A stretch of DNA of 64,000 nt, taken from positions 20,012 through 84,011 of the forward strand of contig JAJQGU010000073.1 in NCBI GenBank assembly GCA_021200315.1, given 5' to 3'. This document shows, in pieces, positions 26,453-34,738 of this stretch. A program made the position numbers and the translations under genes. Position 1 is the first letter of the stretch. Each line of letters starts with the position of its first letter. The DNA is from Akkermansiaceae bacterium (GTDB lineage: Bacteria > Verrucomicrobiota > Verrucomicrobiia > Verrucomicrobiales > Akkermansiaceae). The notes under the pieces are model-generated. The model ran no database searches. It was not told the DNA's origin and saw only the letters and a list, made by a program, of their open reading frames with translations.

Positions 26453-28867
26453 TTATACGCCCGCCGCGCGGTCAGCCTGCTGCAGCTCCCTGCGCAGGCC
26501 GTGCCGGCGCGAGCAGAAGAGCACCACCGGGGAAGCGATGTAGACGGAGGAATAGGTGCCCACGAGCACGCCCAGCAGCATGGTCACCGAAAAGTCGCGC
26601 ATGGACGGGCCGCCGAAAAGATAGAGACAGACAAGAACCGCCAAGGTGGAAGTCGACGTCAGCAAGGTGCGCGACAACGTGGAGTTGATGGCCTCGTTCA
26701 TGATCTCCTCCACCGATTCCGACGGCAGAGCCGAGCGGAGGCGCTCGCGGATGCGGTCGTAAATGATGATGGTGTCGTTGATCGAATAGCCGGCCACCGT
26801 CAGAAAGGCGCCTATATGAATGATGCTCAGCTCGCTGCCGGTCAGAATCACCAGCCCGATCACCGCCAGCATGTCGTGCAGTGTCGAAACGAGCGCCCCG
26901 AAGGAGAAGGACCATTCATAGCGCAAGGCCAAGTAGAGCATGATGCCGAGCATGCCGGCGATCAGAGCCCAGATGGCGGTGCGGAAGAACGTGCTGCCCA
27001 GCGAAGAGCTCACGCTTTCGATGGAGGGTGGCGCGAGTTCCCGCATGCCCGGCAGCTCGCGGTTGAGCGCGTCGATCACCTTTCTCGAATCGGTCTCGTC
27101 GGCGCAGCGGATCTTGAAATTGTCGGCCGTCTGGTCGTTTTTGAATTCCTGCGCCGTGGGCGTCTTTGAGAGAGACAGGGAGTTGACCACGCGTTCCACG
27201 TCTTTGAAGCGGACGAGCTGTTCGTCGCCCACGGGGATCACGTAGGTGACCGTCGAGCCGCCCATGAAATCGATGCCCAGACACTTGTCGCCGCGGAAAC
27301 CGGCGTAGGCGACGCACAGGAAGATCAGGCTCACGGAGCCCCAGCCGGCCAGGCGGCGCTGCTTCATGAAGTCGATGGTCTTCATGTTCTTGAAAACGTT
27401 GAGGAACCTCGGGTGATCCATCAGGCCGATCTTGTCGCCCCAGAAGAAGAGCACGCGCGTGACGACCAATGCGCCGATCATCGAAGTGAGAATGCCTACG
27501 GAAGTGGTGACGGCGAACCCTTTGATCGAACCGCTGGCCAGCCAGAAGAGAATCACGGCGGTGATCAGAGAGGTGATGTTCGCGTCAAAAATGGCGGAAA
27601 ACGCCTTCTCATAGGCATTGCGCAGCGCCATGGCAAATGTGCGTCCCATTTCTTTCTCTTCGCGCATGCGCTCGTAGATGAGCACGTTGGCATCCACCGC
27701 CACGCCCAGCGTCAGCACGATGCCGGCAATGCCGGGGAGCGTGAGCACGAAGCCGAACAGCGACATCAGGCCGAGGAGAATCAAGGCGTTGATCGTCAGG
27801 CCGACCATGGCCACAATGCCCGCTGAGCGGTAATAAACGAACACGAACAGGAAGATAGCCGCCAAACCCGCGATGCCCGAGAAGGCGCCCTGCTCCAGTG
27901 CGGCCTGGCCGAGCTGGGCGGAGACGTTCTTTTGCCCGAGCACCTTCAGATCGCTGCTCAGGGGGTTGGCCAGCGCCTTGGCGAGATCTTCGGCCTCGCC
28001 TTTGCCGTCGAGCCCGGAAATCTGGAAGTCCTTGCCCAGCACGTCCTGCACGGTCGGGGCGCTTTTCACTTTGTCGTTGAGCACCACGGCCAGGCGGTCG
28101 CGGCCAATCTGCATCCGGGAGGTGCGCTGGCGCATTTTGCCGGCGCCGTCATTGCTCAATGTCACGGCCACGATGCCCTTGCGCGAATAGTCCGGAGAGG
28201 CGGACTTCACATCCTTGCCCGTGATGTAGGTGCCCTGCTGCTGGGCGGCCAGCGCCGTTTGAATCCAGAGATGCTCCACGACGGGCTTGCCCGTTTTCTT
28301 GTCGAGCAGAGGCGCGCCGTCTTCGTCGAGCAGCGGGTATTCCATTTTTCGGTAGCCTGGAACCACCTTGCGGTCTTCCGCCTCAAGCTGGGCGGAATCG
28401 GGATGAACCGGCAGCAGCTCCAGCTTGGCCATCTTGGTGATGGTGCGGACAAGGCGGTCGATCTTCTCCGGATCCGTCTCCGGAATCTGAATCAGGATCT
28501 TGTTGTTGGTGTGAAGCACCTGCACTTCGCTCGTGCCCGTGGAGTCCAGGCGTTCGTTCAGAATCGTACACGCCTGATTCATGTCCTCTTCGGTCGGCTT
28601 TATTTCCACGCCGTTCTCAAACTTCGACTGCACTTCGAGAGTCAGCTCCACGCCGCCTTTGATGTCGATGCCGTAATTGATCCCCTGGTGGAAGAGCGAA
28701 GCGAGGGAAAACACCGATATGCCCAGGATGAAAAAGGTGCCGGCCGTCCTTTTCACGCGATCCTTCTCGGCGGCGAGATACCAGAAGAAGAGCCCCAGAA
28801 GAATGATGCCCGTCAGAAAAATGTACAGGGGATTGCTGAAGAAGCCGGAGATGAGGTCGGAAATCAT
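26453..28867 (-). CDS. secDF: Protein translocase SecDF, fused SecD-SecF
   Basis: 804 residues combining SecD and SecF in one chain; the pair uses the proton gradient to pull preproteins through SecYEG. SecD half: an N-terminal membrane segment, GIDIKGGVELTLEV, a large periplasmic domain, then AAIFLFVFVYYRSAGIV and the VDANVLIYERMREE motif. SecF half: GIDFMGGSTVTYV, VAGYSINDTIIIYDRIRE and a final membrane block. Both conserved Asp-containing membrane motifs are intact. YajC and SecG lie elsewhere in the window. Confidence 0.97.
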   Translation of the reverse strand: MISDLISGFFSNPLYIFLTGIILLGLFFWYLAAEKDRVKRTAGTFFILGISVFSLASLFHQGINYGIDIKGGVELTLEVQSKFENGVEIKPTEEDMNQACTILNERLDSTGTSEVQVLHTNNKILIQIPETDPEKIDRLVRTITKMAKLELLPVHPDSAQLEAEDRKVVPGYRKMEYPLLDEDGAPLLDKKTGKPVVEHLWIQTALAAQQQGTYITGKDVKSASPDYSRKGIVAVTLSNDGAGKMRQRTSRMQIGRDRLAVVLNDKVKSAPTVQDVLGKDFQISGLDGKGEAEDLAKALANPLSSDLKVLGQKNVSAQLGQAALEQGAFSGIAGLAAIFLFVFVYYRSAGIVAMVGLTINALILLGLMSLFGFVLTLPGIAGIVLTLGVAVDANVLIYERMREEKEMGRTFAMALRNAYEKAFSAIFDANITSLITAVILFWLASGSIKGFAVTTSVGILTSMIGALVVTRVLFFWGDKIGLMDHPRFLNVFKNMKTIDFMKQRRLAGWGSVSLIFLCVAYAGFRGDKCLGIDFMGGSTVTYVIPVGDEQLVRFKDVERVVNSLSLSKTPTAQEFKNDQTADNFKIRCADETDSRKVIDALNRELPGMRELAPPSIESVSSSLGSTFFRTAIWALIAGMLGIMLYLALRYEWSFSFGALVSTLHDMLAVIGLVILTGSELSIIHIGAFLTVAGYSINDTIIIYDRIRERLRSALPSESVEEIMNEAINSTLSRTLLTSTSTLAVLVCLYLFGGPSMRDFSVTMLLGVLVGTYSSVYIASPVVLFCSRRHGLRRELQQADRAAGV

Positions 28868-28896
28868 GGATGAGGGAGGGAAATAGCTCGGCGGCT

Positions 28897-28924
28897 ATTC
28901 TACCCGAGTTTCCGCCGGGGTCAA
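28897..28924 (-). promoter_or_regulatory. Promoter of secDF
   Basis: Minus strand TTGACC, 16-base spacer, TAGAAT, about 29 bases to the ATG. No clear Shine-Dalgarno sequence in the leader. Confidence 0.65.
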
Positions 28925-29041
28925 GCGCTCAGCGCGCCATGCCGGAAAATCGGGAGCGGGGAGGGTATGGAGGAGGGCCGCCGCCGTCTTGTCGGGCGGA
29001 CGGGGGCATGCGCGTTTTCCCCGGCATGTCTTCTTTTAGGC

Positions 29042-29070
29042 TTGGAGGATCGGGAAAAGAGGGGCATACT
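29042..29070 (+). promoter_or_regulatory. Promoter of the LolC/E-like gene
   Basis: TTGGAG (29042-29047), 17-base spacer, CATACT (29065-29070), 14 bases to the ATG. Confidence 0.5.
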
Positions 29071-29084
29071 GGGCGAACCGATTT

Positions 29085-30755
29085 ATGAGGAAGCTCCTTC
29101 GCCGCCATTTGAGCCTGATGCTCGCGCTGAGGTATCTGAACCCGCTGCGCACGATGTTTTCCGTGATTACGTTCATTTGTCTGCTGGGGGTAGCGTTGGG
29201 GGTGATGGTGCTGGTGGTGGTGCTTTCGGTGATGAGCGGTCTGCAGCGCGAGATGGAATCGCGCGTGCTGGCGTTTGCCCCGCACTTTCTGGTTTCGTAC
29301 TACGACGGAGAGCGTCGGGGCGTTCTGACCGAAGAGGAGACCGGCTGGCCGCAGATTGTCGAAAACATCAAAAGCCTGCCGGGCGTGGTGACGGCCTACC
29401 CCCAGTTGGAATGCGAGGCGGTGGCTCAATCGGAACGGGGCAGGGTGTCGTGTATGTTTCGGGCGATCGACAGCTCGAACGTCAATCAGATGGAAGCCCT
29501 TCAACCCCTGCTCCGGGAAGGGAGCTTCGATTTCGGCGCGGGGCTGGACGAGCAGGCCGTGCTCTCTGCTCAGACGGCGCGTTCCCTGGGCGTGGCCGTG
29601 GGCGACGTGCTGCATCTCACCCCGATCGGGAGCATGGACGAGGTTGCCCGCATCTACGCGTTGATCCAAAAACCTCTGGCCACTCATGAAGACCATGAGT
29701 TTATGGAGGAGGCGCGCACGCTTGTGGGCGTGGCGCAGGATTATGAGGTGAAAGTGGGGGGAGAGCGGATCGCCTCCCTGCGCAGCCATATGCGCCGTTT
29801 TGAACGGGGGCGCCTTCGCGACAGCGAATATGACGAATTGGTCTCTCTGTGGGAGCTTTTGGAAGAGGCGGCCCCGATGGGGGTGGGGGCGGAGACGGAG
29901 GTCTCGTTGACGCCCGAATTCCAGAAGGCATGGACGAAGAGCGCGGACGCGCTGGCTTCCCTTGACCGCGACAGGGAGGATGGGCGCGCCGTCAAAAGCA
30001 TCAGCGAATTCATCATGCCGGTGGATCTCGAGGTCATCGGCATTTACCAGCCTCCGGAAAACATGCCGGGGCCTGCCGTCTACGTGCCCATGGAAATCGG
30101 GCAGCAAATGCTGGGGTTCAACGCAGATGGCTCCAACGCGGTGCAGGGCATCGCCGTGCGCGTTCAGGATCCCAACAATCCCGGAGATCTCGGACGGCGG
30201 ATTGCCGACTGCCTGCCTCCCGGAATGGCGCCCTCTCCCGAAAGGCCGCAAGGCACTTTCTGGTCGATCACTCCGTGGCAGAAGAGCTTCGAAACGTGGT
30301 TCCGCCTGATCGCCAATGAACGAACCATGATGAGCTTCGTCCTTTCGACGATTGCCCTGATCGCCGCTTTCTGTATTATGGCGGTCATGTTCACCATGTC
30401 CATGCAGCGCAGAAGAGAGATTGCGGTCATGCAGGCTTTAGGCGCCACGCCTGCGGCCATTATGCGGATTTTCATCTGGCAGGGGGTGATCATCGGCTTG
30501 GCGGGGGCTGCGCTGGGGATTGCCCTGGCTCTGTTGGTGCTCCATTATCGATTGGAGATCCAAGGCTTTCTTGCCGGAATCGGATTGGATCCCTTCCCGA
30601 TGGAGGCGCACGGACTGTCGCTTCCGTGCCGCATTGAGCCGCGCGTTTTGCTGAACCAAGCGGTGCAGGCATTTCTGATGGTGACCATTGCGGCGACGAT
30701 TCCCGCCTTCCTGATCGCTCGGCAGGATCCGTCGAAAACACTTAGAGCCAATTGA
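29085..30755 (+). CDS. Lipoprotein-releasing ABC permease (LolC/LolE-like, FtsX fold) with an enlarged periplasmic domain
   Basis: Inner-membrane permease that would extract lipoproteins for delivery to the outer membrane with a LolD ATPase (not in window). Layout: an N-terminal cytoplasmic stretch, a first membrane helix (FSVITFICLLGVALGVMVLVVVLSV), a long periplasmic MacB_PCD-like domain, then three C-terminal helices (FVLSTIALIAAFCIMAVMFTMS and later) with RREIAVMQALGAT, the FtsX coupling motif. 556 residues against about 400-415 for the E. coli proteins. The excess is mostly a charged insertion between about residues 185 and 315. The RDD gene follows after 4 bases. Confidence 0.87.
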   Translation: MRKLLRRHLSLMLALRYLNPLRTMFSVITFICLLGVALGVMVLVVVLSVMSGLQREMESRVLAFAPHFLVSYYDGERRGVLTEEETGWPQIVENIKSLPGVVTAYPQLECEAVAQSERGRVSCMFRAIDSSNVNQMEALQPLLREGSFDFGAGLDEQAVLSAQTARSLGVAVGDVLHLTPIGSMDEVARIYALIQKPLATHEDHEFMEEARTLVGVAQDYEVKVGGERIASLRSHMRRFERGRLRDSEYDELVSLWELLEEAAPMGVGAETEVSLTPEFQKAWTKSADALASLDRDREDGRAVKSISEFIMPVDLEVIGIYQPPENMPGPAVYVPMEIGQQMLGFNADGSNAVQGIAVRVQDPNNPGDLGRRIADCLPPGMAPSPERPQGTFWSITPWQKSFETWFRLIANERTMMSFVLSTIALIAAFCIMAVMFTMSMQRRREIAVMQALGATPAAIMRIFIWQGVIIGLAGAALGIALALLVLHYRLEIQGFLAGIGLDPFPMEAHGLSLPCRIEPRVLLNQAVQAFLMVTIAATIPAFLIARQDPSKTLRAN

Positions 30756-30759
30756 TCTT

Positions 30760-31635
30760 ATGGAAATTTATTGGATATCCGGAGGGAAAAAGTGCGGTCC
30801 GGCGATTGTGCCGGATCTTCTCCCCTTGCTTGAGAGCGGCGAGATTACCCCTGAAACCAAGGGTTGGCACAAAGGGTGCCCTGACTGGACTCCCCTGCGC
30901 GACCTGCCGGCGCTGGCCTTCTATTTTAAAGAGGATGGGAGGGAGGAATTCCCGCCGGTGGGAACGGACGACGCCGTCCCTTCAAGCGTCCGCGGCGCCT
31001 CTTTGCCCGATGCGGGCTCTGGGGAGACTGTGCCGACGGCGCCGATACAGGTGATCGCCGCGCCGCCGCCCGTTTTGAGGTTTCTGGCGCGCGTTCTTGA
31101 CAGCGTTTTGTATATGACGCTGGTTTTCGGACTGCTGCGTCTGCTGGGCGCACCATTTCATCCTCTTTACGGCACCCCGCTTTTATGGCTGCCCATGTAT
31201 TTTCTGGAAGGCTTCCTCCTGAGCCGTTACGGCGCGACTCCGGGCAAGATGCTTCTCGGCATTTCCGTGACGCGGCTTGATGGGCGCCGCCTTTCGGGAT
31301 CACAGGGGATCTATCGCGGCATTCAGGTGTTCCTGTTTGGCGTGGGGTTCATGTATTCCATTCTTCCTCTGTTTATGATGGCGATTTCATGGTACCAGGT
31401 GAGAATGCGCGGGGTGGCCACGTGGGACGCCCGGTTGGGTCTTGTGCCGCGCATGGCGTCCCATGTCGGCTCGGAACGCCTCTTGGCGGCTCTTCTGTTG
31501 GTTTTTGCCTGCATGGTCGCAGCCGGCATGTTGGTGCAGGCTTGGGTGCCGGACATGCTGGCCTGGATGAATGAGGCATTTGCCGGCGCGGGAACCGAAA
31601 TCCCCTCCTGGCTGAAAAACATGCTGAAGAATTGA
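30760..31635 (+). CDS. GYF-like (DUF4339) plus RDD-family membrane protein
   Basis: 291 residues. The first 60 residues look like a GYF_2/DUF4339 module (YWISGGKKCGPA ... GWHKGCPDWTPL). After a Pro/Ala linker comes an RDD-type membrane domain: RFLARVLDSVLYMTLVF with the Arg-Asp pair, GATPGKMLLGISV, and three or four hydrophobic helices. RDD proteins are inner-membrane proteins of mostly unknown role. It starts 4 bases after the LolC/E-like gene and is surely cotranscribed, which suggests an envelope role (inference). Confidence 0.82.
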   Translation: MEIYWISGGKKCGPAIVPDLLPLLESGEITPETKGWHKGCPDWTPLRDLPALAFYFKEDGREEFPPVGTDDAVPSSVRGASLPDAGSGETVPTAPIQVIAAPPPVLRFLARVLDSVLYMTLVFGLLRLLGAPFHPLYGTPLLWLPMYFLEGFLLSRYGATPGKMLLGISVTRLDGRRLSGSQGIYRGIQVFLFGVGFMYSILPLFMMAISWYQVRMRGVATWDARLGLVPRMASHVGSERLLAALLLVFACMVAAGMLVQAWVPDMLAWMNEAFAGAGTEIPSWLKNMLKN

Positions 31636-31715
31636 TTGGTTGATAACCGGCGGAGTGTGAACAGGAAAAGAAGGGCAGCGAAGCCCCGGCGCCTGAAAAG
31701 GTGCGATGAATTCTC

Positions 31716-31744
31716 TTGACCTTTCGGGCGAATGGGGCTTTGAT
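31716..31744 (+). promoter_or_regulatory. Possible promoter of panD
   Basis: TTGACC (31716-31721), 17-base spacer, TTTGAT (31739-31744), about 23 bases to the ATG. The -10 is weak. Confidence 0.35.
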
Positions 31745-31767
31745 TCCTTTCCCGTTATTCTGCAGAC

Positions 31768-32118
31768 ATGCTTATATCGCAGCTCAAGTCAAAAATTCAT
31801 CGGGCCATGGTGACGCGTGGCGATGTCGAATATGAGGGCAGTATTGAAATTCCGCGGGATCTGATGGACGCATCGGGGCTTTGGCCCGGAGAAAAAGTGC
31901 TCGTCGCTTCCGTCACCACGGGCAACCGCTTTGAGACCTACGTGCTCGAAGGCCCTCCGGGAACGGGGCAGATCATTGTGAACGGAGGCGCGGCTCACTT
32001 GATCAAGGCGGGGGAACGCGTTGTTATTATGAGTTTCGCCTTGGATGACAAGCCCATCGTTCCGAAGAAGATCATTTGCAACGAACTCAACGAAATCATT
32101 TCCGAGACTTTACATTGA
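31768..32118 (+). CDS. panD: Aspartate 1-decarboxylase proenzyme
   Basis: Makes beta-alanine for pantothenate. 116 residues, normal for the pyruvoyl-dependent form. The self-cleavage site is present in VEYEGSIEI (Gly-Ser bond, about residues 25-26). Other conserved parts are KIHRAMVTRGD, TTGNRFETYV and IIVNGGAAHL. Maturation factor PanZ is not expected here. It complements panB about 19 kb away. The next gene, secG, has its own promoter overlapping the end of panD. Confidence 0.95.
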   Translation: MLISQLKSKIHRAMVTRGDVEYEGSIEIPRDLMDASGLWPGEKVLVASVTTGNRFETYVLEGPPGTGQIIVNGGAAHLIKAGERVVIMSFALDDKPIVPKKIICNELNEIISETLH

Positions 32119-32137
32119 CGCGTCTTTGAGCTATCCT
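32109..32137 (+). promoter_or_regulatory. Promoter of secG, near-leaderless
   Basis: TTTACA (32109-32114), 17-base spacer, TATCCT (32132-32137), ATG after 10 bases. The -35 overlaps the panD stop codon region. Confidence 0.6.
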
Positions 32138-32147
32138 TTGCGCCGTC

Positions 32148-32642
32148 ATGCTTGATATCTGCATTTATCTTGTCTTTGCCATCCTTTTGATTGTTTGTGC
32201 CCTGCTGCTTCTCGTCGTGCTGATGCAGCGGCCGAAGCAGGAGGGTCTGGGGGCTGCCTTCGGTTCCCAGATGACGGATATGGCCTTCGGAGCCCGTACG
32301 ACGGACGTCTTGAAAAAGGGCACTGTGCTCTTCGGCACTCTGTTCATGGCGCTCAGTTTGGTGCTGACCATTCTGGTCACGAAGAAATTCTCCGGTGAGA
32401 AGTCGGATTTGGCGACTCGGGAGGTTCCCGCCGCCCAAGCGGCGGGAGAGGGTGGTGCGGCTGCGTCCGAGCCTGAGCCCGAGATCGATTTGAGTGCCAA
32501 GCTTGCGGCGCCTGAAGCGCAGGCGCCCGTTTCCGTGGATGCCGCCGTTCCGGCTGAGAGCGTGGAGAAGCCCGCCGAATCGGCAGAGAAAACCGCCCCC
32601 TCGCCTGAAGGCGCGCAGGCCGACATGCCTGCGGCGAATTGA
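32148..32642 (+). CDS. secG: Preprotein translocase subunit SecG
   Basis: Small subunit of the SecYEG channel. Two membrane helices are visible (ICIYLVFAILLIVCALLLLVVLMQ and FGTLFMALSLVLTILVT), with the family motif VLMQRPKQEGLGAAFG between them and FGARTTDVLKKGT. The C-terminal 80 residues are an Ala/Glu/Pro-rich tail not found in E. coli SecG and probably disordered. Has its own promoter; a weak terminator hairpin follows. Confidence 0.95.
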   Translation: MLDICIYLVFAILLIVCALLLLVVLMQRPKQEGLGAAFGSQMTDMAFGARTTDVLKKGTVLFGTLFMALSLVLTILVTKKFSGEKSDLATREVPAAQAAGEGGAAASEPEPEIDLSAKLAAPEAQAPVSVDAAVPAESVEKPAESAEKTAPSPEGAQADMPAAN

Positions 32643-32676
32643 TGCGGCGGGCTGTCCTTGTGTGATTGGGAAAGGC

Positions 32677-32703
32677 GCACCGCGGAAGGTGCTCTCCTTT
32701 TTT
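32677..32703 (+). terminator. Probable terminator after secG
   Basis: GCACC/GGTGC stem with a 6-base loop, then TCTCC and six T residues. The stem is short. Confidence 0.45.
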
Positions 32704-32779
32704 CAATGCGCTGGGGAGGCGTTTCTCCTCGGTGCCGGCGCCGTTCGTGTGCGCGGGCGGTCTTTTGCGGCCCCCTGCG

Positions 32780-33550
32780 TCACTGCGCGTAGCTGTGAAC
32801 GGACTCCATGCCCGGCATTAGATTGACCACAAGGAACGTGACGATCAGCGCGGCAAAAGCGGCGAGCAGCAGGAGGCGGCGCACATGGGGGGAGGCGCCC
32901 GTGTGAGCGAGATGGAAATAGCCGAGGTAGAGAGCCCAAGTGATGAGGGACCACACCTCTTTCACATCCCAGGCCCAATAGCCGCTCCATGCGGCGTCCG
33001 CCCAGATGGCTCCGGACCACAAGCCGAAGCTCAGCAAGGGGAAGGCGAGCTTCACCGTGTCGTGAGCCGCCTGAGTGAGCCGGGCCTCGCGATGCCGGCT
33101 CCAACAGGCGCTGAGCGCGAGGAAGGCCGCCACCGTCAGCAGACCGTAGGAGACGATGTAGGCGGTCACGTGGGGCACGAACCAGGGCGATTGCAGCGCG
33201 GGCATCTGCCGCCATGATGCCTGGAAAGGCATGCACATCGCGCCGATGAGCGCGAGTATGCAGGCCGCCGCGTAGTGCGGCAGAAGCCAGCCGTGCCCCT
33301 GCGCTTTCGCGGAATACAGGTATGCCGGCCCCATCAGCAGGGGCACCAGACACATGACGTGATGCATGTTCCCGAAAGGCGGAGCCTGTGCGGCCGTCCA
33401 GTTGCACACAAAGAGCAGCAGCGATCCCCCCCATGCGATCGTGTAGAGCGCCCCCGCGCCGCGCACGCGTTCCCGGAGGAAGAAGGTGGCGGCGGCGGCG
33501 TACAGCGTGAGCAGAAGGAACGGGAGATAATGAATCAGGAAAACGGACAT
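32780..33550 (-). CDS. ccsA: Cytochrome c biogenesis protein CcsA/ResC-like
   Basis: System II cytochrome c maturation: haem delivery to apocytochromes. 256 residues with about seven or eight hydrophobic segments. The tryptophan-rich signature AWSGYWAWDVKEVWSL is intact, and conserved histidines occur at NMHHVM and PWFVPHVTAY. Starts 15 bases after the ResB-like gene, its expected partner. The overlapping minus-strand ORF at 32703-33569 is a frame shadow. Confidence 0.92.
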   Translation of the reverse strand: MSVFLIHYLPFLLLTLYAAAATFFLRERVRGAGALYTIAWGGSLLLFVCNWTAAQAPPFGNMHHVMCLVPLLMGPAYLYSAKAQGHGWLLPHYAAACILALIGAMCMPFQASWRQMPALQSPWFVPHVTAYIVSYGLLTVAAFLALSACWSRHREARLTQAAHDTVKLAFPLLSFGLWSGAIWADAAWSGYWAWDVKEVWSLITWALYLGYFHLAHTGASPHVRRLLLLAAFAALIVTFLVVNLMPGMESVHSYAQ

Positions 33551-33565
33551 GGCGCGTGAGTGGGA

Positions 33566-34738
33566 TCATTCATGGGGAAAATTGTCTCGCTGCTCCCGCG
33601 CGCGGCCTCGGCGCGGCGTCCAGCACCAGAATGCGGTGGAGACGAGGAGTGCGCCCATGCCGCCGAGCATCCAAGGCCGCCCGGGAGCGTACCGGGCCGT
33701 GAGATACACGCCGGGTCTGCCGTGAACCTCGCGGTAGTCCGCGAGGTAAAAGAGCCAGCCGCCCTGGGCGAGCGGCTCGTTGACGCGCACATGGCGTTTT
33801 TCATCCCGCCCGTTGGTCGTGACTGTGCAGAGAGCGTCATAGGACTTCACGGGGGCGGCTCCCTTCAGCAGCACGCGGCCGTCTTCCAGCACATACATCG
33901 GGTGCGGCATGCCGGAGAGCGTCTTGAGCCGGCCGAGCGGCACGTCGATCCCTTCTTCCACGTGCAGTACGCCCTCCCGCGGGGTGAGCTCCCGTTTCAA
34001 TTTCCACTGTCCCTCCTCGTAGGCGTAGAGGCCGCATGGCGCGTCGTCGTAATACTCCACCGAAAACCCGAGCAGACCGATCGAGAACCCGAACGGGTAC
34101 GAACGGCCTTCCTGATGCAGCCCGTGCTGCATGGGCACGGGGGCTCCCTCTTCGGCGGTGGTGAGAAACAGGGTGCCCTTCACCTCGCCCGCATAATCCG
34201 AAAAACAGCCTATTCCCATGACCGCCAGCGAAAAATGCGCAGCGGCCAGCCAGAGGCGCGCATCCATCAGGCGATGGACTCCCGCGGCGGCCACCCCCGC
34301 GATGCCCAGCAGAGCCAGAGCCGTCACCCACCGCCCGAGGCTGCCCAACCACTTCCACTCCCCGCTGAGGGCAAATTCAATGCCCGCTTTGGCGTACATC
34401 CACGCCCCGCAGAGACAGCCGGCCGCGATGAAGGCCAGCAAAGCCGCGGGGAGTAGCCGCAGCCACCGTTTCCCCGCCATTCTCGCCCCGGCACAGAGGC
34501 ACAGCAGGCCGATCAGCGCTCCCAGCGACAACAGAAAGCCGCTGTGATAGACCGCCGGAGCCCCGCCCAGGGGCCATGCCCCGGCGATCAGAATCACCAC
34601 CGCCGCGGCCTTCGCCGCGATGCCCGCCTTCAGCAATTTCCCATGCTTCCCCTGCATCGAGCCGGAACTGCCCGTTCGGCCCGGCTCCTCCGGAGCGGAA
34701 GTTTTCATCCCGATGCCCGTTTTCGAGGTGTTTTTCAT
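33566..34738 (-). CDS. resB: Cytochrome c biogenesis protein ResB/Ccs1-like
   Basis: 390 residues, partner of CcsA in system II cytochrome c assembly. Four or five hydrophobic segments in the first half, a periplasmic region, then the family ending: GGWLFYLADYREVHG (typical ResB block) and a last helix. The ATG at 34738 overlaps the kefB stop as TGATG; the track's first residue is a TTG. The N-terminal 35 residues before the first helix are polar and low in complexity. Divergent for the family, but the neighbour CcsA supports it. Confidence 0.82.
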   Translation of the reverse strand: MKNTSKTGIGMKTSAPEEPGRTGSSGSMQGKHGKLLKAGIAAKAAAVVILIAGAWPLGGAPAVYHSGFLLSLGALIGLLCLCAGARMAGKRWLRLLPAALLAFIAAGCLCGAWMYAKAGIEFALSGEWKWLGSLGRWVTALALLGIAGVAAAGVHRLMDARLWLAAAHFSLAVMGIGCFSDYAGEVKGTLFLTTAEEGAPVPMQHGLHQEGRSYPFGFSIGLLGFSVEYYDDAPCGLYAYEEGQWKLKRELTPREGVLHVEEGIDVPLGRLKTLSGMPHPMYVLEDGRVLLKGAAPVKSYDALCTVTTNGRDEKRHVRVNEPLAQGGWLFYLADYREVHGRPGVYLTARYAPGRPWMLGGMGALLVSTAFWCWTPRRGRAREQRDNFPHE

